Shown here piece by piece: positions 46,261 through 57,747 of a stretch of DNA of 64,000 nt (positions within the stretch are counted from its first letter, which is position 1; each line of letters starts with the position of its first letter). The stretch is from Globodera rostochiensis (taxonomy: Eukaryota; Nematoda; Chromadorea; Rhabditida; Heteroderidae), in NCBI GenBank assembly GCA_018350325.1, contig JAEVLN010000018.1:748185-812184 (forward strand). Reading direction: 5' to 3'. Position numbers and translations under genes: made by a program. The notes under the pieces were generated by a model. It made no database searches, was not told the origin of the DNA, and worked only from the letters and a program-made list of their open reading frames with translations.

Positions 46261-46798
46261 CTGTTCTGGATCTGGATATTTAATTATGATGGCAATGATT
46301 CTGGAAAAATGTTTTAATGCATTTTATCTTTAAATCTAGGACCAACATTGTTGAAATGGCATAAGCGTGAACGCTATTTTCATATCAAAAAGCTGATCGT
46401 GCATGCAGCGTCCGAACGGAATTTACAGCGAGATTGGAGATTTTGCAAATCCATTGCTTGCCTCCTCAGCAGCTGCCGTTCACCAACCGTCCATCCCGGT
46501 CGAATAGGCTTTCCGCATCGTTGAGGTCTCCATGTCTAGGTAGTGCGGCCCGACCACCATAGTCTCTTTCATCGCTTGCGCCAGGTACCTTTTCCACGTT
46601 TCCGTTTGGTTGAGCAGGAGCAGATCTCCGATTACGACCTTTCCGTGCCGTGCGCTGGACAAAGCTCAAGCTGGCGCATTCATCTAATTCAGCCAAAATT
46701 TTTTGCGAGCCTGGGCTAACTCTCGGAAGTGGTCTTCCTAAAAATTTGAAGATGGAACTAAAAAATAAGTGTTTAATACCGCTAATGGCTCTCGCATT

Positions 46799-47063
46799 TT
46801 AAGTCAAATTTGCATTAGTTTTGAACGCATCATCTTTGACCAAACCAAACGATAAATTGTCACAGGCGATCAAATTCAATATCCGTTTGTCAGCAATGCT
46901 TAAATCCTTTAGAATTCAACAAAATGTATTTACAAAAGCGGATTAAATCGTACTAACCACAACTTGTCATTTGCCCTCCAACTGCTGCTTTGATTGTTTG
47001 CTGTTTTGATGCCGATTTCATCATTTTGGCCTCTAACTCTGTGAACAACTTTGCAAATGCAAT
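46799..47063 (-). pseudogene. Possible hAT/BED transposase fragment, N-terminal region
   Basis: Two open pieces on the minus strand: 46957-47063 (FTELEAKMMKSASKQQTIK) and 46799-46906 after an acceptor (DLSIADKRILNLIACDNLSF, then VKDDAF). The IA-D-LSF-V-D-AF spacing resembles the start of hAT catalytic domains, where a region like ALDLQPFSVVED precedes the core. The piece ends in a stop and the phases do not join, so it is a relic if real. The following 47064-47792 shows no gene. Confidence 0.4.
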
Positions 47064-47792
47064 GACGAAAAAAGATGCACTTTGCTTTGGTCTTCAGCAG
47101 CATAGCAAAAACTCGTGTTTTAGCTTCTTAGTATCTCTGCATTCCCAACATATGGCTTTTTTTACTATCTTCAGCCTTTTAAAGAGACCATTTCCAAACT
47201 AAAGCGTTTATTTAACGGAAAATCCAGGTCCAATTACGTGGATTCCGAATCCAGGTCTGAGTCCCCTGGATCTCGATTGAAATTTTAGCGCACCCGAGAC
47301 TATTTCAAGAAACTGAAGGCGACATCAACCGAATTGCTGGGATTTTTAGTCTTTTTACTATTTTTTCCTGAACGCGCCTTGCTCTGAAAAGCCCGAAAAT
47401 CGAATTTAGGGCACAGCGATCGGTTTTTTCGAGTTTTTAATAATAACTAGTTTATAGTCTTTTATTTTTTTGTGACTAAAATTGACTAAAATAGAACTTA
47501 ACAAATAAGTGACTATTTTGGGATTTTTCGCAAAAATTCCTTAAATGCAATAAACCCGAAAAATGCACCCCTAAAGATCGAATTTCGGATTTTTCAAAAA
47601 ATACACCGCTAAATGAACTTTTTTTAAGATTACAAATTCTGCCTGCAAAAGTTTGATTTTTTAAATTTTATTTTTAAAAAAAATTTATCTGCATTACTTT
47701 TGATTTGAAATTGTTGTCACAAAAATGTATTCTGATAAGCCATTCATATTGTCGATTTAAACTTTAAGACATTTTATTATGGTTTTTTTACG

Positions 47793-49132
47793 TCAAGTAG
47801 AAACTGTCTGCAGTTGTTGGACGGAACTGATGTATTGATGGCCAACAGCTCCTCCAACTGCCCGATGATTATTGTTTCGGGGCCCTGCAATTGTGCCGAC
47901 ACGAATAGTTCTAATGCGAATGATCGCAAAATCTTTGATCAGCTGTTGGCGGAATGTGCCGCTGGCCCACAACAGTAACCAGCTGGAGAGCATTACAGTA
48001 CCTTTAGTAATTAGAGGTAAAAGATTTAGATTCGGGACCTCAATTCTATTCTTATCACTAGGGCCCGACCGATATGCACCAAAAAAAGGCCGTTATATGC
48101 ACCAAAATATGCCAAAAATGCCGATGCACCAAAATTGCACTTTTAAGAAATAAGAACTACCTGCGTCTAAAACCAGTGGATAGTAGCAGGCGGTCATAAG
48201 TCGTGCTTTCGGATCATCAAGGGGCCAAATATCGTAAGTATGTTAAATGTATTTATTGTTAAATATGTCTATGTTTGTTTAAATTTGGTTAACTTTAATA
48301 TTTTAACTTCATCTACCACAAAATGGCTTGCGACGGGCGCGTGACCCAAAAAAGTTACCAATGCATAAAAACAATGTCTTCTCAATGTCATCGCCGTTGT
48401 TGTTTCCGTTTATGCTAACATTCTTCAAATGTTGTTTGTATGCTACGAATGTACAAATGTTTATCAAAAGACATAAAAACATAAAAATTAGGCTGAATAT
48501 GCAAGCAGTACGAATCTGATAGTGGTTGATCGGTGCCTTAATAATTATTTTAAGGGGAAACAATCGGTTCCAGCGATATTCATTAGAAAAATTTAATTCT
48601 GAATAAATGCCACTCAAGGTGGCCATAGACAAAACGCAAAACTCGATTAAATAACGAATTTAATGCCAGATCTTTTGTAATACTTTTCGCCCATGTTTGA
48701 TTTAGTCCGCGAAATTCTTAATAAAAACGTTTTTGTTGCGAAAAATTTTTGGCACCTCTCAGTGAAATTTTCAAATTTCTAAAAAAATCAAGCAAATCAG
48801 GCAACAGAATAAAATCGAGATAAAATCAGGAAACACCATAAAATCAGGAAAATCTGAAAATAAGATATAAGTATGGCCACCCTGACGACACAAAATATAA
48901 AAATAAAATTTTTGTTAAATTATTGGAAAAATTACAGCTCCAGCTTCGTAGATGTAGAAATTGCGGGCAGTCGCCGCATAACAAAGAGGTCATAAAATGA
49001 GTTACGGAACTCTTTGTGCCGAACGATGGTGACAATTTCGGCTATATAAAGTGCCGCTGACGGGATGCTTATACAAATGGATAAGTAAATGAGTTGAATT
49101 TGAAATGAGTAGGACCATTCGGCAAAGTCCAT
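47793..49132 (-). pseudogene. Srg-like 7TM chemoreceptor, copy 7 (deleted)
   Basis: Exon 1 (ATG at 49132, TM1) runs to about 48975, where it is fused directly to the 3' end of exon 3. A deletion has removed the end of exon 1, all of exon 2 and most of exon 3 (TM2-TM4). Exon 4 48308-48536 is 3 nt short, with scrambled bases near 48365. Exon 5 47793-48001 (TM7) is open. The truncated MITE start TAGGGCCCGACCGATATGC lies just downstream at 48059. Confidence 0.8.
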
Positions 49133-49834
49133 CTTAAACTGAATTAATCAACAATATATTTAAACTTTTTAATTATTTTGAAAAATTATTAAAAAATTTT
49201 TTAAATATATTTAGGAAAAAACAACGCCAAGAATGCTCATATTCATTTCAACATTAATGGGAAATATTTTTTTGTGCATTCATCGACGCACAACGATTGT
49301 TGATACCAAATGCAGTGATGCAATAAAAAATAATGACTTGCAATTGGTGCGAAAGATCACGCCAGCTACAACAGGTACATTCGATGAGCTTTTTGTTAAG
49401 CGGGCAATTCTGGTAGCAATTATAATTTTTGTACATCCAGTGATGCGCAACCAATGTTGGCTTTTTAGTATTAAGTGCCGTGTTGCAATCAGAAAATAAT
49501 GAGGAATGTATGTTTATTACGAATTGCTCATTAGTTAGTTCTTAACGAATGTTAATTGAAATGAATGTGAGATTTCTTTTCATTGTGCTTAATTAAGTAG
49601 ATGATTGAAATTTGAATTGAGAGGGACTATTCGCCAAATCTATCATTATTATAAAACTTAATTAATCAAACAATATATTTAAACTTTTAAATTATTTTAA
49701 AAATTAATATGAAATTTTTTTTATATCTTAAGAAGCACAATGAAAAGAAATCTCACATTCATTTCAACATTTGTATTTTAGAAGTGTTTACAACACTGTA
49801 ACTCTTCAGAGAAAACAAATAAAAAATGATTTAC

Positions 49835-49905
49835 ACAGTAAGGGATCTGAACCTCCACGTCCACTTCAACTCCAAGCTCTAACCACTAAACCACCACTAG
49901 AATAA
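49835..49905 (-). other. tRNA-like relic (SINE-like), second copy
   Basis: Minus strand: GTTTAGTGGTTAGAGC (A-box-like) and GAGGTTCAGATCCC (B-box-like), bordered by TTTACACAGTAAGGG, which matches the relic at 10400-10470. No functional cloverleaf. Confidence 0.4.
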
Positions 49906-49974
49906 TATCTTTACCAAAACTCGATCTTTAGGGGTGCTTTTCGTCTTTTTTTCGTGGAAAACTGGCTTTTACGA

Positions 49975-50160
49975 AACGAAACGAAACGAAAAAAGTTAAA
50001 TTTCATTTTACGAAACGAAAACGAAACGAAACAAAAAATTTTCTGAAAAACGAAATACGAAACGAAACAGTACTGAAAAAATCTTCGAAACGAAACGAAA
50101 CACGAAACGCCCAAAAAGTCACGAAAAACACGAAAGACGAAACGAAACGAAACAGTTTCG
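49975..50160. repeat. ACGAAACGAAAC array
   Basis: A long run of degenerate ACGAAACGAAA words. A shorter related array at 55670-55785 sits in the same position relative to an orphan receptor exon 1, so the two were duplicated together. Confidence 0.7.
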
Positions 50161-50270
50161 TCCAGCTCTGATCCGCATTGCCCTTTGTATATCGGAGCTT
50201 CGATCAAACCCCCCAACCAAAGAATAAAGCATTGCGAGAACGTCGGAATACAAACCCCACGGGAGGGGAT

Positions 50271-50442
50271 ATACCGGAATTACCCGCATAATAAAAAGCG
50301 CATAGAATGAGTTGTGGACTTTTTGTGCCGAATGATTATGACAATTTCGGCAATATAAAGTGCCATTGACGGGATGCTTATACAAATGGTTAAGTAGATG
50401 ATTGGAATTTGAATTAGTTTGGACTATTCGCCAAAGTCCATC
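50271..50442 (-). pseudogene. Orphan receptor exon 1 with deletion
   Basis: TM1 exon relic resembling 34748-34909, with an altered start and one missing base near 50310. 50443-51080 repeats, in short form, the flank seen at 35760-36130 and 56800-57200. No gene. Confidence 0.65.
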
Positions 50443-51089
50443 ATTATTATGAGACTGAATTATCATCAATATATTAAAACTTAAAAATCACATTCATTTC
50501 AACATTTGTTCTAAACTAATGAGCATCAGAAATATTTTTATTTTGTTTTTTTGTGCCTTCATTGTCTGTTTTACTTTTAGGGGGGAGGGTGTCGGCGGTG
50601 CCGAGAAATTTGAATTTTAGCTCAATTTGTTAAGAGATTTGCAACCAAAATTTTTAAAATACGGTTTTTTTTTATTTGGTTTGTTTTATTCCATTAAAAT
50701 TTTTAGCGGAAATTCTCTAAGATTTAGGGTAATTTCCGTGACAACAAATACCGTCAAATCTTTAAAGCTCTAAGGAATTGAGTTGGATGGTAAAGCAGGG
50801 TTCACATTACTTATTTTTAAAAATGTTATTCTATTGTCTCAATTTATATTATTTTTATTTTACTCGGTTGGAGGATTTCATTGCGAAAATTCGAAGCTTT
50901 AATTATATTTAAATTCTTCCCCCCCCCCCTTAACGTATTTGCTATATTTAAAAAATAAAAATACTTGAATTCCTTCAAAAGTAATGCAATTTCTTGACAG
51001 AAATGCGTTCTTGATGACCAAATTGTTTGCGAAAGGCTCTATGATACACGGCGATTCGATTTTGGGCCTCTAGTTCGGAAAAGATATAA

Positions 51090-51160
51090 ATTTTGTCCTA
51101 GTGGTATGTGAGCTTTTCAACAAAAAAAGGCTGGGGGTTCGAATCCCTTCATTGCAATTA
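51090..51160 (+). other. tRNA-like relic
   Basis: TCCTAGTGGTATGTGAGC and GGGGGTTCGAATCCC lie about 40 bases apart, with an AGCTTTT/AAAAGGCT-like arm between them. The order is right for a tRNA, but the anticodon arm is oversized. 51161-51600 shows no recognised gene. Confidence 0.4.
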
Positions 51161-51604
51161 CTATTTGTCGCTGAATTGATTCATCAGTTCCCCAAAAAGG
51201 TAATACAATAGTTCCATGGGTTGCATACTACTGCAGGGATGCACCCCAATGTTACACGTTCTCTCTCGTTACTCTAGTGAGTCTAACCGTCCCTCTCACT
51301 TTTGCAAACTATTTCGTCGATTTAGCATTTCTGGGCATAACCTTCTTGAGAGCTATCCTATCGCTTAGCTCTTGCTTACAAATAGCTTCTAGGGACCAAG
51401 AACTTCCTCTTTCGTCGCTTTACCTCCCTTTTCTTTATACCAATTTTAAAATTCGTGCTCATTTTTAATAAAAATTTCATTTTTTCACTTATTTGCTGAA
51501 AAAGTGGTATCTAGAGGATGATTTGAATAATGGGATAGAATCCTTGCTATTGGCCATTATGTTAGCAAGCTCTGTGCAAAAAATTAGGATCTCGTTTTTT
51601 GAGT

Positions 51605-52353
51605 CGCTGTGGATATTGACCACTAAAAATAGTGCACATAATTAAATTTAAATCCAATATTTCCTTTTTATATTTTAAAAATTAATATTTACTTGTAAAA
51701 GTAGAGAACCGGAGAACTGCTTCCGTATGCCATCGATTGCAAAACAAGACTTATTGGCAAAACAAAATATTCAATTGTAAATGCGTCCAAATTAAGTAAT
51801 GGCGTTATAATGGCATATAAAAAAATATTCTTAAAAAGGTTTAAAAAATAAATAAAAAATAAAATTATTTGTTAGCCAACCAAGATGTAGCATATCAAAG
51901 CAATGGACATGAAAACACTCAGCGAAATTGTTAACTTTTTCACATTTTCCGGAACTAAAGGCAAAAATGTAAAAAAATATTTGTTAAACAAAATATAAAC
52001 TCAATGATTTACGGCGCCAAATAATCAGCCAAATCAATGTGTAACACAAAAAATCCCCACAATATATAACTAAAGCGCTAATATTAGTAAAATAATGATT
52101 TTCGGATTGATTGGAGGGATCGCCGAGTATGCACGTCACCGGTCTAAACGAAAATTTGGTTTACTACCGAGTTTAGGGCGCAAAAACTCGAATAGTTAAA
52201 TAATCAATGTCAATTTTATTTTTACTTTGTTTTGATGGTCACATAGACGAGACTCGAGTTTAGGCCAATTCCGACACAACAAATCATAGCAATGATTCCG
52301 AATGAAGCAATTTCTCTGGGAACCAAGCCTTTGTACATGTAAAGCTCGTAAAG
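51605..52353 (-). pseudogene. Srsx-like receptor lacking TM2-TM4 exons, copy B
   Basis: Near-identical to copy A at +14,749: exons 52226-52353, 52013-52143, 51881-51954 and 51693-51829. The final exon begins with the same codons (GQY) but then diverges at about 51605. It loses the RRAFRKQ tail and ends after an unrelated stretch, so this copy is truncated by the left breakpoint of the duplication. It shares the joined TM1-to-TM5 arrangement. Confidence 0.6.
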
Positions 52354-53639
52354 CTTAAAATATAAAATTTCAATTATTTTTAAACAGCAATTTTTACCGG
52401 ATCAACAGATGGTGCCATTGTGTTGTAAATTTGAAAATATGAGATTTTAGATTGTAATACCTAGGGCTCGGATTTATATGTTTTTGTATATTTTTGTTCT
52501 CTTATGTTCTGAAGAATACGGGCCAAAAATACCTTTTTGGGGTTTTGAGCATATAGAGCATATTTTGGCATTTTTGACTAATAATTTGCAAAAAGGCCTA
52601 AAATCATGGTTTTATCAGCGTTTCGTCGAAATCTCGAGATCTAGCGAGATTGAATTCGGGAAAAGACATCGGGATCTTACCTGAGCCTTTTTTGTGTTTT
52701 TCTGGATTTGCCGGGATCTCGACCAAACATTCAAAAATACGGAACACGGAATAACGGAAAAAAACGAACGAAAATAGGGAATGCAAAAAATACGAAACAC
52801 GGAAATACATACGGAATGCTGAAAAATACGGAACACGGAATAACGGAATGGAAAAAAATACGGACACGGAAATACATACGGAATACTGAAAAATACGAAC
52901 CACGGAAATACGGAATGTTAAAAAAACGGAACAAGGAAATATGGAATGCAAAAAAATACGGAACACGGAAATTAGGAATGCTAAAAAATACGAAACACGG
53001 AAATACGGAATGGAAGTTTTTATGAATTTATAATAACTGAATTTCAAGAAATCGTGGGTAATTGTTGTACGGAACTGCTAAATCTGGTCAGCAATTGATG
53101 GCCTCCTCCAACTGTCAGATAATTATTGTTTCGGGGCCCTTCCATTGCATCGACACGATTATTTTGATTATTTCTAAAGCAAATGTTCGTAAAATCTTTG
53201 ATCAGCTGTTGGCGAAAGGTGCCGCTGGCCCACAACAGTAAGCAGCTGGAGAGCACTACAATACCTGTTGGTGATGTGACCGTTTAAATTTCAGTCTTAT
53301 AATTTTAGTGGACCCGAGATAACATCATATCCTTTTCTGTCTCAAGACTTTAAAGCAAAGAAAAAATATTTAACGAATTATAATTTGTTTAGCTTGGGGC
53401 GGAAAAATTTTTTAGACCAAATTTCTTAACAAAATAGGTTAGATTAATTTTATATTTTTTCCCAACTAGCCTATTTTTTCTAATACAGACCTTCGAAAAT
53501 TTTTAATCCGATACCCACAAATTGTTTACGAACTACCTGTGTCCAGAAACAGTGGATAGTAGCTGCCCATCATAAATCTTATTTTCGGATAATCAACGAG
53601 CCAAATATCGGTAATCTGTATATTAATTATATTTATTGT
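51709..53639. repeat. Segmental duplication D1, right copy
   Basis: Near-identical partner of 36960-38890. Its right edge lies where the sequence changes from copy 5-like to copy 4-like, at the AATCAGAGAATTG stretch. Confidence 0.85.
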
Positions 53640-54969
53640 TAATCAGAGAATTGCAATCAAGCTAGATAAGTCTATGTTTGTTTAAATTTGGTTAACTTTA
53701 ATATTAATAACTTTTATCTACCACAAAATGGCTTGCGACGAACGCGTGACCAAAAAAAGTTGCCAATGCATAACACAACAATTTCTTCTCAATGGGATCG
53801 CCGTTGTTGTTTCCGTTTAAGTTAACTTTCTTCAAATGTTGCTTGAATGCTACGAATGTACAAATGTTTATCAAAAGACATAAAAACATAAAAATTAGGC
53901 TGAATATGCAAGCAGTACGAATCTGATAGTGGTTGATCGGTGCCTTAATAAATATTTTAAGGGAAAACAATCGGTTCCAGCGATATTCATTAGTAAATTT
54001 AATTCTGAATAAATGCCACTCAAGGTGGCCATAGACAAAACCCAAAAACTCGATTAAATATACAAATTTAATGCCATAACTTTTGTAATACTTTTCGCCA
54101 TTTTTGATTTATTCCGCAGAATTCTTAATAAAAACGTGTTTGTTGCGAATTTCAGTGAAGTTTTCAAATTTCTAAAAAATCAAGCAAAACCAAGCAACAG
54201 AATAAAATCAAGAAGAAAAGCAGGAAAACTGAAAAATAAGATATATGGCCACCCTGACGACACAAAATATAAAATAAAATTTTTGTTAAATTATTGGAAA
54301 AATTACAGCTCCAGCTTCGTAGATGTAGAAATTGAGGGCAGTCGTTGAATTTGGGTCCCTCAATACGAGGATTGTATTCATTTTAAATATCGGCCAATAC
54401 GAGAATGTTGGCACAAAATAAACAAAAATTGTTATAAACGGAAGAAATTTTTTCCATAACTTAAATAGCCATTTTTTTATTAGATTTAATATAAAAAACG
54501 ACCTTTTCATGTTTTATTGGCATTATAATTGCGGTCAGACGGTTGAGCAGTATAAAAGTCGTGGCCAAAATATTCGATTGGAATGTGTGTCCGTTTAAAT
54601 AAAAGTACAGTGCGCGCATCCAATTTGGAAAATTTGAATAAATCGGGTAAAGCACACCTAATATATAGGGCAATCGTTGACCGTAGAAAGAGTTCAATAA
54701 GAACAACAAATCCTGGAAACATTTTTTTTGAAAAAATTTATCAAGCTTATTGATCAGCTTTTCTAACTGATTCATTCCCACAATCAGTCGGAATTTGTTA
54801 CCGGAATTGCCCGCATAACAAAAAGGTCATAAAATGAGTTGCGGAACTCTTTGTGCCGAACGATGGTGACAATTTCGGCAATATAAAGTGCCGCTGACGG
54901 GATGCTTATACAAATGGATAAGTAAATGAGTTGAACTTGAAATGAGTAGGACCATTCGGCAAAGTCCAT
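53044..54969 (-). CDS. Srg-like 7TM chemoreceptor, copy 8 (intact, mosaic)
   Basis: Exons 54802-54969, 54503-54712, 54307-54459, 53712-53943 and 53044-53264 sum to 984 nt (327 aa), all phases correct. The seven helices and motifs are as in copy 5 (FILLNRLTAIIMP, FVPTFSYWP, CLLINICTFVAFKQHL, LLLWASGTFRQQL). Exons 1-4 share private variants with copy 4 (plus strand AGTACAGTGCGCGCATCC and GTTGCTTGAATGCTACG). Exon 5 and intron 4 are those of copy 5, within duplication D1. It is therefore a chimera of two paralogues, yet remains an open gene. It lacks the one-base deletion of copy 4. Role as for copy 5: sensory GPCR, ligand unknown. Confidence 0.85.
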
Positions 54970-55891
54970 CTTAAACTGAATTAATCAACAATATATTTAA
55001 ACTTTTTAATTTTTTGAAAAATTAATATAAAAATTTTTTAAAATATATTAATATATTTTAAAAAATTTTTTAAATATATTTAGGAAAGAAACAACGACAA
55101 GAATGCTCACATTCATTTCAACATTTGTTTTAAACTTAATGAGCATCAGAAATATTTTTTGTGCATCCATTGACGCACAGCGATTGTTGATAGGTTAATA
55201 CCAAATTCAGTGATGCAATAAAAAATAATGACTTGCAATATGTGCGGAAGATCACGCCAGCTACAACAGGTACATTCGATGAGCTTTTTGTTAAGCGGGC
55301 AATTCTGGTAGCAATTATAATTTTTGTACATCCAGTGATGCGCAACCAATGTTGGCTTTTTAGTTTTAAGTTCCATGTTGCAATCAGAAAATAATGAGGA
55401 ATGTATGTTTATTACGAATTGCTCATTAGTTAGTTCTTAACGAATGTTAATTGAAATGAATGTGAGATTTCTTTTCATTGTGCTTAATTAAGTAGATGAT
55501 TGAAATTTGAATTGAGAGGGACTATTCGCCAAATCTATCATTATTATAAAACTTAATTAATCAAACAATATATTCAAACTTTTAAATTATTTTAAAAATT
55601 AATATGAAATTTTTTTTATATCTTAAGAAGCACAATGAAAAGAAATCTCACATTCCTTTCAACATTTGTATGAAACGAAATACGAAACGAAACAGTACTG
55701 AAAAAATCTTCGAAACGAAACATGAAACGCCCAAAAAGCCACGAAAAACACGAAACACTAAACGAAACGAAACAGTTTCGTCCAGCTCTGATCCGCATTG
55801 CCCTTTGTATATCGGAGCTTCGATCAAACCCCCCAACCAAAGAATAAAGCATTGCGAGAACGTCGGAATACAAACCCCACGGGAGGGGATA

Positions 55892-56050
55892 TACCGGAAT
55901 TGCCCGCATAACAAAAAAGTGCATAGAATGAGTTGTGGAATTTTTTGTGCCGAATGATTGTGACAATTTCGGCAATATAAAGTGCCATTGACGGGACGCT
56001 TATACAAATGGTTAAGTAGATGATTTGAGTTGAAGCCATTCGACAAAGTC
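55892..56050 (-). pseudogene. Orphan receptor exon 1 upstream of copy 8
   Basis: Near-identical to 34748-34909 but with an additional lost base after residue 2. No exon 2 follows. It belongs to duplication D2 (about 34700-36600 and 55860-57760). Confidence 0.7.
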
Positions 56051-56133
56051 CATTTATTATGAGACTGAATTATTAACAATATATTAAAACTTAAAAATAA
56101 CATTCATTTCAACATTTATTCTAAACTAATGAG

Positions 56134-56801
56134 CAGGGCTTCCACTTTTAGGTAAGAAAAATTGGAAAATAAGTACCTAAATAGATGAAAAAAATGCCAA
56201 AAGCCAAACTAAAAAAGCGATTAAGTTTTTTAAAAAAAAATTCATATTTAACGATAGCCTTTTAGTAATTTTCGAAAATCCAATACTTGCATAAAAATAA
56301 GGCAAAAAATGGCGGCGATGAAAAAGACCGCGCCCAAATGGCGCTCGAGCCGGATGGCCAGGGTGGCAATGAGTTGACCTGGCGCTTAAAATTTTTCGAA
56401 TTTTTTCAACTTTCCAAAAATACTAAAATAAAACGCAAAATCTACTTATTATACGTTAAAAAGGGGGAAAACATTAAGTATTGAGCAAATTAGAGCACTA
56501 AAAGTGCCATTTTTCGATGCATATTTCGTATTTTGGTGCATATTTTGCCCTTTTTTGGCATTTTCAGCAGAATTTTATTTTAAAAAAAAAGTCAAAACCT
56601 GAAAATAGGTAACAAAAAGGTCGAAATAGGTAGAAAATAGGTAACTAGGTAATAGGTAGAAAAAAGCCGAAATAGGTAAAAATAGTTATTATGAAGTCCA
56701 TCTAGGAGCCTCAGACTGAGCTAAAAATGTGTTTTTGTGCTTAACTCCGCGTGCCAAATTCGCAGGAAAAATAGGTATTTACCTAAAAGTGGAAAGCCCT
56801 G
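56134..56801. mobile_element. hAT-type MITE, 668 bp (CAGGGCTTCC family), copy 2
   Basis: Same ends and the same CTAATGAG target duplication (56126-56133, 56802-56809) as the copy at 34990. It shares the insertion site, so it was copied as part of duplication D2 rather than inserted anew. It has lost about 80 bp near its left end. Confidence 0.9.
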
Positions 56802-57747
56802 CTAATGAGCATCATAAATATTTTTATTTTGTTTTTTTGTGCATTCATTGTCTGTTTTACTTTTATGGGGGAGGGGGTCGGCAGTGCCGAGAAATTTGAA
56901 TTTTTAGCTCAATTTGTTAAGAGATTTGCAACCAAAATTTTTAAAATACGGTTTTTTTTTTGTTGATTTGGTTTGTCTTATTCCATTAAAATTTTTAGGC
57001 AAAATTCTCCAAGATTTAGGGTAATTTCCGTGACAACAAATATCGTCAAATCTTTAAAGCTCTAAGGAATTGAGTTGGAGGGTAAAGCAGGGGTCACATT
57101 AGTTATTTTTAAAAATGTTATTCTATTGGCTATTTTTATTTTATTCGGTTTGGAGGATTTCATTGCGAAAATTTCAAAGCTTAATTATATTTAAATTCTT
57201 TCCCCCCCCCCTTAACGTATTTGCTATATTTAAAAAATAAACTTCCCCCCCCCCCGTATTTGCTATATTTAAAAATAAAAATAATTTAGAATTAGGGGTG
57301 CTTAAACAGCAGATTACCCGGTTATAAAGACCTAGTTTTCGTAACAGTTTAACCGGTACTGTCAATTTCATTAAAAGAAACACGGAATTACGGAATGCAA
57401 AAAGATGAAACACGGAATATAGAATTACGGAGTGGGGGGTTGTACCTGTTGGAACTTGAGGATATTTTAAAATTGCAACACTATAATATTTTTTTAAAAC
57501 TAAAATCGCACTGGACAAAATTTGTTGAATTTCTGACAAACGCTCAAAGGGCACAAAATGTATTTGCTTTTCTTTTGACAAATATTTCTTTGATTAAATT
57601 TTTTTGTGCCTTTTAGTCACGCACCGCCAGTGTTGATACATTAGTTATTAAAGTGCAGTTTTGTTATGAAATATTAATTAATCCCTGATGCCCCCAACCT
57701 TTTTTGAGACACTTTAACTCGAGCATCTTGAATTCCTTCAAAAGTAA
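56802..57747. other. Right part of duplication D2; no gene seen
   Basis: Follows 35762-36600 with small indels, including a C-run. The match to 36594 (GACAGAAATGCGATTC) stops at about 57763, where the polymerase-coding sequence starts. Confidence 0.6.
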
